Positions 1-5,688 of a stretch of DNA of 7,333 nt are shown here, piece after piece. Position numbers and translations under genes: made by a program. The first letter of the stretch is position 1. Every line of letters begins with the position of its first letter. The notes under the pieces were generated by a model that was given only the letters and a program-made list of their open reading frames with translations, ran no database searches and had not been told where the DNA came from. Origin of the DNA: Candidatus Woesearchaeota archaeon (GTDB taxonomy: Archaea > Nanobdellota > Nanobdellia > Woesearchaeales > UBA11576); the NCBI GenBank assembly GCA_030591125.1, contig JAUVBP010000056.1, positions 1-7,333 on the forward strand, in the 5' to 3' direction.

Positions 1-2
1 AA

Positions 3-62
3 AGCCCTAACATAGAAGAAGATGCATTGTTGATGAAGAAGACATATATGTCTCTGAAGTGA
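3..62 (+). CDS. Possible C-terminal end of an unidentified plus-strand gene (partial)
   Basis: One plus-strand frame is open from the left edge to a TGA at 60-62 and would encode 19 residues ending in TYMSLK. The stop lies one base short of the convergent PHP gene, a spacing typical of tail-to-tail neighbours in compact archaeal genomes. The residues are charged and plausible for a protein tail, but they are too few to identify a family. Chance openness over 60 bases is common, so this is a weak call. Confidence 0.3.
   Translation, partial: SPNIEEDALLMKKTYMSLK
40..53. repeat. 14-bp perfect palindrome
   Basis: AGACATATATGTCT reads the same on both strands. It sits 10 bases beyond the stop of the PHP gene and inside the possible plus-strand gene tail. 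It could be a small hairpin or protein-binding site between convergent genes, but no U-tract follows it on either strand and chance cannot be excluded. Confidence 0.35.
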
Positions 63-63
63 A

Positions 64-993
64 TCATTTACGTATCTTCGAAGATCTCCTCTCTTTCTGT
101 CTCTTCAACCGTTCTTCATGGTTCTTCCTGAGCATCTGGTACGCCCGCCCGCTCTTGAATTTCTCTCGTATGTAACGATACTCTGTACCGAGCTGTGATT
201 TCAGGAGCTGTTTTGCCTTCTGCTGATCGCGGGACCTCTTTACGTAAGTGCCTTCTTTCCTTATCGCCATCACTGCCTTGAAGAACATGTTGTCCTCTTT
301 GCCTATCACCATCGATCGGTTCCGCTTTATCTCGTGGAATACATTATCTATATCCTGACTATCTGTGAATGTCAATACATTCCCCAGCTCCATGGTTGAG
401 TGCCCATCAGAACCTCCGGTAATCCCTTTACGGGTCTTTGATGCCCAGTATGCTGCTTTCATGTTCAAGCTCCTGAGGTTGAAGCCGTTTATCACTTCTA
501 TCATGTCGATGCCCTGCTCAACCTTCTTGGTCATCCCTGTATTCTTTATCCCGACAGCTCCGGGAGCATAAGGATGTGGTGTGCAGATCAGGCAGTTATA
601 ATCTTTGGAGATAGTGATCAATTCTGAGGGGGTTATGTCTATGAAAAAGGGATTCTTCTTCTTACGATCCTTGAGATGCCTGTCGAAGAACTCTTCCAGA
701 TCCCTGTGCGCATAGAAATAAAATAGGATGTGGTTGCCGTTCTTGCAGGTTATCTCAATCCCTGGTATTATGAGGGTGTGTTTCCGTAGGCGGCAGGATG
801 CCATGACTCCTTTGATCGTGTTGTGGTCAGTTATGGCAAATCCAAAACCTTTCTTCGTAGCTTTCTTTACAGCAGTGGGTATGCGTGAGACTGCATCCAA
901 AGAATACTTTGTGTGGAAATGAAGGTCCATTCCGAATAGACCCTCTTTTTTCAGCTTTCGGAGGGGTGGTCTCTTGAATATTACACTTCCCAT
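64..993 (-). CDS. PHP-domain metal-dependent phosphoesterase
   Basis: This 309-residue protein carries the full metal-ligand set of the PHP superfamily: HFHT (H25, H27), TDH (D56, H57), GIEI (E80), TPHPY (H140) and GGSDGH (D196, H198). The family places two or three metal ions in a distorted TIM barrel and hydrolyses phosphoesters; members include histidinol phosphatases, nucleases and polymerase-associated PHP domains. Nothing here fixes the substrate. It lacks the extra domains of PolX or DnaE, so it is a stand-alone enzyme. The last 60 or so residues are very rich in Lys and Arg and look like an added basic helical tail, which might bind nucleic acid. No signal peptide is seen, so it is probably cytoplasmic. 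The ATG at 993 is preferred because a TATA box lies about 29 bases upstream, implying a nearly leaderless mRNA; no Shine-Dalgarno site is visible. An internal Met22 just before the first motif is the alternative start. Confidence 0.9.
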   Translation of the reverse strand: MGSVIFKRPPLRKLKKEGLFGMDLHFHTKYSLDAVSRIPTAVKKATKKGFGFAITDHNTIKGVMASCRLRKHTLIIPGIEITCKNGNHILFYFYAHRDLEEFFDRHLKDRKKKNPFFIDITPSELITISKDYNCLICTPHPYAPGAVGIKNTGMTKKVEQGIDMIEVINGFNLRSLNMKAAYWASKTRKGITGGSDGHSTMELGNVLTFTDSQDIDNVFHEIKRNRSMVIGKEDNMFFKAVMAIRKEGTYVKRSRDQQKAKQLLKSQLGTEYRYIREKFKSGRAYQMLRKNHEERLKRQKERRSSKIRK

Positions 994-1017
994 GAGGTCG
1001 CTTATGCGGGTCTGGGC

Positions 1018-1027
1018 GTATATAAAA
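1018..1027 (-). promoter_or_regulatory. TATA box for the PHP gene
   Basis: On the minus strand the sequence reads TTTTATATAC, close to the archaeal TATA consensus. Its centre lies about 29 bases upstream of the ATG at 993, so transcription should begin within a few bases of the start codon. An A-rich stretch upstream (T-run 1031-1038 on the plus strand) may serve as the BRE side. Confidence 0.65.
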
Positions 1028-1083
1028 CTATTTTTTTTACTGGTTAGTGGTTTTGTTTGTTTTTATTGTTCTGATAGAATAAT

Positions 1084-1121
1084 CGAAACCTTTATAATAT
1101 TTAAAAAGGTCTACTTATAAA
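1084..1121 (+). promoter_or_regulatory. BRE/TATA promoter region of the small membrane protein gene
   Basis: CGAAACC (1084-1090) directly followed by TTTATAAT (1091-1098) is a good archaeal BRE plus TATA pair and predicts a start near 1120 with a leader of about 50 bases. A second candidate, CTTATAAA at 1114-1121, would start transcription near 1143 and give a leader of about 27 bases. The sequence alone does not decide between them. Confidence 0.6.
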
Positions 1122-1169
1122 TCAACAATTAAGCTTTCATTTACAGCTTAGAAAAAAAAGGGGTACACG

Positions 1170-1523
1170 ATGAAAAAACACGAAAATGTTGTACAAAAAG
1201 CTGGTAGTTGGGCCTTTATCGTTGGCTTGATCATAGCCATCATTGCAGGGTTCTGGCCGCTGGCTACAGTCATGACATCAGTCCTTATAATCCTTGGGTT
1301 GATTGTCGGGTTCTTGAACATAACAGGAAAAGAGACAAACAGCTTTCTGTTTTCCACATTGGTGCTTGTAGTGATGTCAAGCATGGGTGGACAGCTGCTT
1401 GTCAACATACAGTATGTCGGGCTGCTGTTGCAGAACATGTTCTCATCGATGATGTTGTTCGTAATACCCGCAGCGTTTGTTGTCGCACTTAAGGCAATAT
1501 ATGCTCTGGCAGAAGACGAGTAA
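1170..1523 (+). CDS. Small four-helix membrane protein of unknown function
   Basis: The 117-residue product is almost entirely hydrophobic. Likely membrane segments are at about 14-31, 34-51, 57-73 and 91-112, with a basic N-terminus (MKKHENVVQK) and an acidic end (LAEDE). Short glycine-containing helices and a charged NITGKET turn after segment two give it a compact hairpin layout. I do not recognise a named family and assign no function. The start ATG follows an AAAGGGGT stretch at 1157-1164, an acceptable Shine-Dalgarno site 5 bases away. It is monocistronic: it has its own promoter, is divergent from the PHP gene, and a strong T-rich terminator follows. That isolation, with strong-looking signals on both sides, suggests it may be well expressed. 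Confidence 0.8.
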   Translation: MKKHENVVQKAGSWAFIVGLIIAIIAGFWPLATVMTSVLIILGLIVGFLNITGKETNSFLFSTLVLVVMSSMGGQLLVNIQYVGLLLQNMFSSMMLFVIPAAFVVALKAIYALAEDE

Positions 1524-1532
1524 ATGATTTGA

Positions 1533-1569
1533 TTTTTTTGTTTTTTTCTTTTTTTTGTTTTTTTCTTTT
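1533..1569 (+). terminator. Multi-T-run archaeal terminator after the small membrane protein gene
   Basis: Five T-runs of 7, 7, 8, 7 and 4 bases are separated by single G or C bases, beginning 10 bases after the stop codon. Archaeal RNA polymerase terminates at such U-rich stretches without a hairpin. The unit GT7CT8 at 1540-1556 recurs imperfectly from 1557, a 17-base period. The tract touches the stop codon of the convergent kinase gene. Confidence 0.75.
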
Positions 1570-2057
1570 CAATTCAACTTTGACATCATCAGGTCTATAC
1601 ATCCCTCAACAGACATCTTCTCAGTGTCGATGATAATCTCATGATGAGCGGGCACTATGTATTCCTTGTGGATCCTGTGCATCCCTTCTTCACCCACAGT
1701 CTTCGCGTCTCTTTCCTGATCCCTCTGTATTGCTGTCTCAATAGAGCATTTCAGGTAGAATGAGACCACCTCATAATCGTTATCCCTGAAGAACCCCTCA
1801 CCTATCTTCTTGTTCATGCTCACTGGAGTCACTTCCTGCACGATGATGTCCTGCTTCAGGGCCACAAGTCCTTTTATCAGGAAATAGGAAGCTTCCTTGC
1901 TGAGCCTCAGCGCCTCTTTCCTTCCTGCAGGTTTCAGCCCTCTTTTGATGATGGGCCGGTCCACGTAAGAGTATGTCGGAAGCTTATCTCTCAAAATCTT
2001 TGTCAGTGTTGATTTTCCTGCTCCAGCAGGTCCGTGTATAGTGATTATCCTATTCAT
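1569..2057 (-). CDS. P-loop nucleotide/polynucleotide kinase-like protein
   Basis: The 162-residue protein opens with a beta strand and a textbook Walker A loop, GPAGAGKST (residues 9-17). A strand DIIVQE (70-75) sits where family members place Walker B or substrate residues, and a conserved strand plus an Arg-rich lid follow (FYLKCSIETAIQRDQERD, residues 100-117). This architecture matches small kinases of the AAA_33/adenylate kinase-like class, which phosphorylate nucleosides, polynucleotide ends or small molecules. The substrate cannot be told. The start chosen is the ATG at 2057, not an upstream in-frame ATG at 2114: it forms an ATGA overlap with the nth stop, has AAGGTGA at 2062-2068, and places the P-loop at the usual distance from the N-terminus. 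Translational coupling to endonuclease III suggests, without proving, a nucleotide or DNA-end role. Confidence 0.8.
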   Translation of the reverse strand: MNRIITIHGPAGAGKSTLTKILRDKLPTYSYVDRPIIKRGLKPAGRKEALRLSKEASYFLIKGLVALKQDIIVQEVTPVSMNKKIGEGFFRDNDYEVVSFYLKCSIETAIQRDQERDAKTVGEEGMHRIHKEYIVPAHHEIIIDTEKMSVEGCIDLMMSKLN

Positions 2058-2710
2058 CGGCTCACCTTCACATTGATTCGATTGCAATACTGCCTTATCT
2101 TGCAGATGCTGCACATCGGAGAGATCGGCTTACATACGTTCTGGCCCCAGGTGACAAGGAGGTCGTTATAGACTATCCAGTGCTTCTTGGGAAGCTTCTT
2201 CCTCAGGGCGAACTCGGTCTTATCAGGGGTCTTTGTCTTGACATATCCGAGACGGTTCGAGATGCGATGGACATGGGTGTCCACGCAGATGCCTGGCTTA
2301 TTGTATCCTAACGTGACCACCAGGTTAGCGGTCTTTCGCCCCACACCATCGAATCCAAGGAGGTCATCAATCTCATCAGGCACTCTCGAATTGTGCTTTG
2401 TGGCTAGTTCCCTGCTTATCGCCTTTATCTTCCTGGCCTTTGTCTTGTAGAAACCTGCAGGGTATATGAGCTTCTCAATCCTGCTTGTGGTGAGGGCTGC
2501 AATCTTCTTCGGAGTGTCTGCTACCTTGAATAGCCTGTGGAACGCATCCCTTGTGACTGCATCTTTTGTGCGTAGAGAGATGAGGCAGGATATCAACACC
2601 TGATAAGGGTCATGGGTATCATCCTTCACTTCTGTAACTATCGGCGTAGTGTATCTCTTTACCTCTTTCTTGAGTATGGATACTATATTGTCAACCAGTA
2701 CTTTTTTCAT
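2054..2710 (-). CDS. nth: Endonuclease III (DNA glycosylase/AP lyase)
   Basis: The enzyme excises oxidised pyrimidines and cleaves the abasic site in base-excision repair. All hallmarks are present in 218 residues: the helix-hairpin-helix LLGFDGVGRKTAN (117-129), catalytic Lys126, catalytic Asp144 in VDTHVHR, with the same 18-residue spacing as K120/D138 of E. coli Nth, and a C-terminal [4Fe-4S] motif C193-x6-C200-x2-C203-x5-C209. Length matches the bacterial and archaeal family. The start ATG has GGAG at 2719-2722, 8 bases upstream. It is the middle gene of an apparent DUF192-nth-kinase operon: 18 bases after the DUF192 stop and overlapping the kinase start by four bases. No separate promoter is visible between DUF192 and nth, so expression probably comes from the promoter near 3335. 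Confidence 0.95.
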   Translation of the reverse strand: MKKVLVDNIVSILKKEVKRYTTPIVTEVKDDTHDPYQVLISCLISLRTKDAVTRDAFHRLFKVADTPKKIAALTTSRIEKLIYPAGFYKTKARKIKAISRELATKHNSRVPDEIDDLLGFDGVGRKTANLVVTLGYNKPGICVDTHVHRISNRLGYVKTKTPDKTEFALRKKLPKKHWIVYNDLLVTWGQNVCKPISPMCSICKIRQYCNRINVKVSR

Positions 2711-2728
2711 GAGAGTAGCTCCGGAGTC

Positions 2729-3307
2729 TTAATTGAGAATGCTTCTAGGTATGTTCCTGAACTCTATCTTATCAGTATCGAATATGTCCCATTCAGTTGC
2801 AAATCCTGCTCTTGTCTCAATGACATACTTCGCATTGACCCGTGGGGAGAATACTTCACACAGTTCAACATGGCAGGGTACGGCGTGCTCCTCAATATGT
2901 CCTACCCTTTTTTGGTCTGTTACCCAGAATATATCTATCGAGAAATCCATGTCTCTCATCCAGATGCTGTGGATCTCAGCCTTATTGAATATAAAGAGCA
3001 TTGCGGTATCTTCAGGAAGATACGTGTAGTTACTGAGACCTATGCGCATCGATTCATCAGTGTCTACTATGATCAGTTTCTGACAGATATTTCCCTTGAA
3101 ACATACTTGTGGACCCTCAAAAAATCGCTCTGGTGACTGGATGTTGGTAAGAATGATAAGGACTGCAATAATGGCGGCAACACCAATACCTACCCTGGTC
3201 AGTGTCCCATAGTGGAGCTTATGCTTCCTCTTCCTGTGGAACTCTTCAGTATCATGATGCCTGTGCTTAAGCTTATTCTTAAGCCTGCGGAGCATATCCA
3301 AGTTCAT
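2729..3307 (-). CDS. Membrane-anchored DUF192 protein
   Basis: A basic, histidine-rich N-terminal segment (residues 1-35, six His) is followed by one transmembrane helix (about 37-56). The DUF192 domain then fills residues 65-190, with the family signature IWMRDMDFSIDIFWV (115-129), a central HAVPC..ELC region (141-150) and YVIETRAG (161-168). The positive-inside rule puts the domain outside the cell. DUF192 is a small beta-rich fold of unknown biochemical role, often exported. Four cysteines (C69, C75, C145, C150) lie in the predicted external part and could form disulfides. Start choice: an in-frame ATG exists at 3331, but the only good TATA element lies at 3331-3338, so transcription should begin near 3309 and the second ATG at 3307 would be used as a leaderless start. 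It heads the nth-kinase operon, though no functional link to DNA repair is evident. Confidence 0.85.
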   Translation of the reverse strand: MNLDMLRRLKNKLKHRHHDTEEFHRKRKHKLHYGTLTRVGIGVAAIIAVLIILTNIQSPERFFEGPQVCFKGNICQKLIIVDTDESMRIGLSNYTYLPEDTAMLFIFNKAEIHSIWMRDMDFSIDIFWVTDQKRVGHIEEHAVPCHVELCEVFSPRVNAKYVIETRAGFATEWDIFDTDKIEFRNIPRSILN

Positions 3308-3330
3308 AAGCTCAAAAAATGACGAAAACA

Positions 3331-3338
3331 TTTATTAA
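3331..3338. promoter_or_regulatory. Shared bidirectional TATA element between DUF192 and ahcY
   Basis: The 8 bases TTTATTAA (plus) read TTAATAAA (minus). On the plus strand CGAAAAC precedes it as a BRE-like stretch and predicts a start near 3360, leaving a leader of about 15 bases for ahcY. On the minus strand ACAAAC precedes it and predicts a start near 3309, two bases before the DUF192 ATG. No other convincing TATA box lies in the 67-base gap. Confidence 0.55.
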
Positions 3339-3374
3339 TGTTTGTAAACCCTGTAGCTGCATAAGGTACTGACA

Positions 3375-4637
3375 ATGGACGCTGGAGACAATCATGAGGT
3401 CGCGGACTTGAGCCTTGCAGATCAAGGGGAGCTCAACATAAGATGGGCGGAGAGCCATATGGGGTCGCTGCTCAAGGTCCGGCAAAGGTTCGCAAAAGAG
3501 AAGCCGCTCAAAGGCAGACGTATAGGTATGGCACTGCATGTCACCAAAGAGACTGCGGTGCTTGTCAATACACTGGTTGCGGGAGGCGCAGAAGTCGCAA
3601 TAACCGGATGCAATCCTTTGTCTACACAAGATGATGTCGCAGCAGCCCTTGCCAAGCAGGGAGTGAAGATATGGTCATACAAAGGAGAGACCACCAAAGA
3701 TTATTACAGATATATCAACAATATAATCGCGTTCAAACCTGAGATAACAATCGATGATGGCTGCGACCTGGTGTCTGAGATACACAAGAACCATAAGCAT
3801 CTGATCACATACATCATTGGTGGTTGTGAGGAGACCACTACAGGCATAATCCGCCTGAAAGCAATGGAGAAGGACCATGCCCTGCATTATCCTGTAATAG
3901 CAGTCAATGACAACCGGACCAAACATCTGTTCGATAATTATTATGGCACCGGCCAGTCCACACTTGATGGTATCATCAGGGCCACAAACATACTTTTCGC
4001 AGGCAAGACTGTGGTGATTGCGGGTTACGGTGATTGCGGCAAAGGTGTCGCCAATAGGTCTTGTGGGATGGGATCGAATGTCATCGTGACTGAGGTTGAC
4101 CCTGTGAGGGCGCTGCGAGCAAAGATGGATGGGTATCGGGTGATGCCCATGTCTGAGGCGGCGGCCATCGGAGATATAATCATAACAGTCACAGGAGACA
4201 AGCACGTCCTTACGAAAGATCATTTCAGGCTCATGAAAGATGGTGCAATAATGGCAAATTCAGGCCACTTTGATATAGAGATAGATGTCGTAGGGCTGAA
4301 GAAGATGTCAAAGAAAGTCACTGACGTGCGCACAGGTCTCCAAGAGTTTGATCTCGGAAAGAAAAAGCTCTATCTCTGTGGGGAAGGGAGGTTAGTGAAT
4401 CTTGCGTGTGCAGAGGGACATCCCAGTGAAGTGATGTCAACATCTTTCTGCGGTCAGGCACTTGCATGTGAATACATAGTCAAGAATCAGGACTCTCTGG
4501 CAGATGCAGTGCACAGGCTGCCGAAAGAGATCGATGATGAGATAGCACGCCTGCAGCTTGACTCGATGGGCGTTGAGTTCGACAGTCTCACGAAAGAACA
4601 GGAGAAATACCTCTCTGACTGGAAAGAAGGGACCTGA
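3375..4637 (+). CDS. ahcY: Adenosylhomocysteinase (S-adenosylhomocysteine hydrolase)
   Basis: This cytosolic NAD-dependent enzyme splits S-adenosylhomocysteine into adenosine and homocysteine and so relieves product inhibition of methyltransferases. Visible motifs are the substrate segment ALHVTKET (53-60), IDDGCDL (126-132), EETTTG (152-157), the catalytic K183 and D187-N188 in NRTKHLFDN, the Rossmann loop GYGDCGKG (217-224) and SGHFDIEID (296-304). At 420 residues it matches the archaeal and Thermotoga-type enzymes, which lack the Lys-Tyr C-terminal tail of the eukaryotic form; here the chain ends in SDWKEGT. YGTGQS replaces the YGCRES of animals, as expected for this branch. The ATG at 3375 has AAGGT 7 bases upstream. 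In some methanogens the homologue acts on S-inosylhomocysteine instead, which sequence alone cannot exclude. It is monocistronic, divergent from the DUF192 operon. Confidence 0.96.
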   Translation: MDAGDNHEVADLSLADQGELNIRWAESHMGSLLKVRQRFAKEKPLKGRRIGMALHVTKETAVLVNTLVAGGAEVAITGCNPLSTQDDVAAALAKQGVKIWSYKGETTKDYYRYINNIIAFKPEITIDDGCDLVSEIHKNHKHLITYIIGGCEETTTGIIRLKAMEKDHALHYPVIAVNDNRTKHLFDNYYGTGQSTLDGIIRATNILFAGKTVVIAGYGDCGKGVANRSCGMGSNVIVTEVDPVRALRAKMDGYRVMPMSEAAAIGDIIITVTGDKHVLTKDHFRLMKDGAIMANSGHFDIEIDVVGLKKMSKKVTDVRTGLQEFDLGKKKLYLCGEGRLVNLACAEGHPSEVMSTSFCGQALACEYIVKNQDSLADAVHRLPKEIDDEIARLQLDSMGVEFDSLTKEQEKYLSDWKEGT

Positions 4638-4641
4638 TCAA

Positions 4642-4676
4642 TCTTTTTTACCTTTCTTGGTATCCTATTTTTCTTG
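4642..4676 (+). terminator. T-rich terminator after ahcY
   Basis: Beginning five bases after the ahcY stop there is a six-T run (4644-4649), further T/C-rich sequence and a five-T run (4668-4672). No hairpin is obvious. This fits U-tract termination in archaea and separates ahcY from the convergent transporter gene. Confidence 0.5.
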
Positions 4677-4686
4677 ATATTCTATA

Positions 4687-5274
4687 TCACATAATACCAG
4701 TCCGGGTAAGAACCAGGAATATCACTGCAATTATCACTCCTGCAAAGACCATGATGATCCCTTGTTTTATCATGCTCTCCTTTGCGATCCTGCCTGCGAA
4801 AGCTCCCAGTAAAAATAGGTTTATAGCCACCATGACGAGCGATAAGACATATGCTGTCTTCATAGCCAACTGTCCTGTAGGGACAAAGAAGAAAGGAGCT
4901 ATCAGGATCAATGCGAGGATCAAGGGGATTATACCATCAACAACACCGATTATCCACGCCATCCTCTCGCGTTTCCTTGAGAACTCAGTGCCGCTCAGGT
5001 CTTTCATGAGATGCGCTTCTATTACGCGTATCTTCTTCCTTATCTCTGCACGCTCTGCAGCGTAAGATCCCCAGATGCCTGATACGCACATCGCGATGCT
5101 GGCTCCGATACTGGGTATTATTATCAGCTTCGGGTCAGTTATGCCACTCATGAATACCGCGACAACAATGCCCAGTATTGTCAAGGCGCCGTCAAATGAA
5201 TTGATGATTATGTAACGCCTGACTATCTCATGCTCTACAAGAATCGTATAGTACTCTTTGATCCGGTTTTTCAT
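4687..5274 (-). CDS. VIT/CCC1-like (TIGR00267-type) membrane transporter
   Basis: The 195-residue protein has five hydrophobic segments (about 21-43, 48-70, 106-130, 137-160 and 170-191). Segments one and three both carry a buried Asp-Gly (INSFDGALT, D28; GVVDGIIP, D113), the pseudo-duplicated feature of the VIT1/CCC1 iron and manganese transporter family. A charged loop between segments two and three (residues 71-105, many Glu, Lys and Arg) stands where plant VIT1 has its cytosolic metal-binding helices, but it is much shorter. In archaea this compact form is known as TIGR00267 and has no proven substrate. The gene starts two bases after the DUF211 stop with only a weak ribosome site (GGTAGAG), so translation is probably coupled to DUF211. 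Divalent-metal transport is an inference from family membership. Confidence 0.8.
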   Translation of the reverse strand: MKNRIKEYYTILVEHEIVRRYIIINSFDGALTILGIVVAVFMSGITDPKLIIIPSIGASIAMCVSGIWGSYAAERAEIRKKIRVIEAHLMKDLSGTEFSRKRERMAWIIGVVDGIIPLILALILIAPFFFVPTGQLAMKTAYVLSLVMVAINLFLLGAFAGRIAKESMIKQGIIMVFAGVIIAVIFLVLTRTGIM

Positions 5275-5276
5275 GT

Positions 5277-5591
5277 TCAGACAACTCTACCGTGATGTAC
5301 TTCGTGGAGCTGGAAAGAACAGAGCTTCTTGCCGATCGCAACCTTATCCACTGAATGCACGACTGCGCCGAATTCTTCAATAGTATTCCTTATGGCATCA
5401 AAATCAAGATTGCGTCCCTCAAGAACCACCTTGACAGTCTCAGTCTTCTCATCGACAGCGTACACAGAAATATCTGCATTCTCTATGCCATTCGCCTTGC
5501 TCAAGGCCTGGCCGAATTTGACAATATTCGGCGTGTGCGGCTTAAGCACATCAAGAACCAGGAGTTTGATCGGTTTATTGTTCTTTGGCAC
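5277..5591 (-). CDS. DUF211 family protein
   Basis: The 104-residue protein matches DUF211, a small archaeal family with a ferredoxin-like alpha/beta fold: LLVLDVLKPH (10-19), a variable helix, ISVYAVDEKTETVKVVLEG (41-59), a helix, then VVHSVDKVAIGKK (77-89). The role is unknown; the fold resembles ACT and heavy-metal-binding domains. The C-terminal extension CSFQLHEVHHGRVV contains one Cys and three His and could bind metal. Start: two in-frame GTG codons lie at 5600 and 5591. The one at 5591 is chosen because a strong GAGGTG site (5598-5603) sits 6 bases before it, while the GTG at 5600 overlaps that site. It forms an operon with the VIT-like transporter downstream, which suggests a metal-related pairing. 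Confidence 0.85.
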   Translation of the reverse strand: MPKNNKPIKLLVLDVLKPHTPNIVKFGQALSKANGIENADISVYAVDEKTETVKVVLEGRNLDFDAIRNTIEEFGAVVHSVDKVAIGKKLCSFQLHEVHHGRVV

Positions 5592-5597
5592 AGTGAA

Positions 5598-5603
5598 CAC
5601 CTC
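5598..5603 (-). promoter_or_regulatory. Shine-Dalgarno site deciding the DUF211 start
   Basis: GAGGTG on the minus strand is a strong match to the archaeal 16S anti-Shine-Dalgarno sequence and lies 6 bases before the GTG at 5591. It overlaps the upstream in-frame GTG at 5600 and so argues against that start. Confidence 0.75.
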
Positions 5604-5626
5604 TTTTGAGGATATACGTGAGTTCT

Positions 5627-5637
5627 GTTTTTAAATC
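5627..5637 (-). promoter_or_regulatory. TATA box for the DUF211-VIT operon
   Basis: The minus strand reads GATTTAAAAAC. Transcription would begin near 5606, giving a leader of about 15 bases that just includes the GAGGTG ribosome site. Confidence 0.5.
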
Positions 5638-5658
5638 TTGTGCTGCAATCATGCTAAA

Positions 5659-5670
5659 TTATATATAAAA
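5659..5670 (+). promoter_or_regulatory. TATA box for queH
   Basis: TTATATATAAAA is a strong archaeal TATA element. Its centre is about 25 bases from the ATG at 5689, so the predicted mRNA begins at or next to the start codon and is leaderless; no Shine-Dalgarno site precedes the gene. Confidence 0.7.
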
Positions 5671-5688
5671 TAACAATTCATCCAGTGT

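Noticed and set aside
74..85. Palindrome ATCTTCGAAGAT
   Set aside because: It lies within the PHP coding end where Ser-Ser-Lys-Ile codons account for it, and nothing suggests a regulatory role.
1028..1083. T-rich stretch as a terminator or small RNA
   Set aside because: No upstream plus-strand gene needs a terminator here, and the stretch lies between two divergent promoters; AT-rich promoter background is enough to explain it.
2058..2114. 19-residue N-terminal extension of the kinase
   Set aside because: It overlaps the nth iron-sulfur region codons, has no ribosome site, and the ATG at 2057 has an ATGA overlap, AAGGTGA and the correct P-loop spacing.
2612..3136. 174-residue plus-strand open frame
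   Set aside because: It lies antisense to nth and DUF192, which both have clear family motifs; no motif, promoter or ribosome site supports it.
3308..3331. Eight-residue N-terminal extension of DUF192 from the ATG at 3331
   Set aside because: That ATG abuts the likely TATA box and would lie upstream of the predicted transcription start.
3675..4223. 182-residue minus-strand open frame inside ahcY
   Set aside because: Antisense shadow of a fully conserved enzyme, with no recognisable domain.
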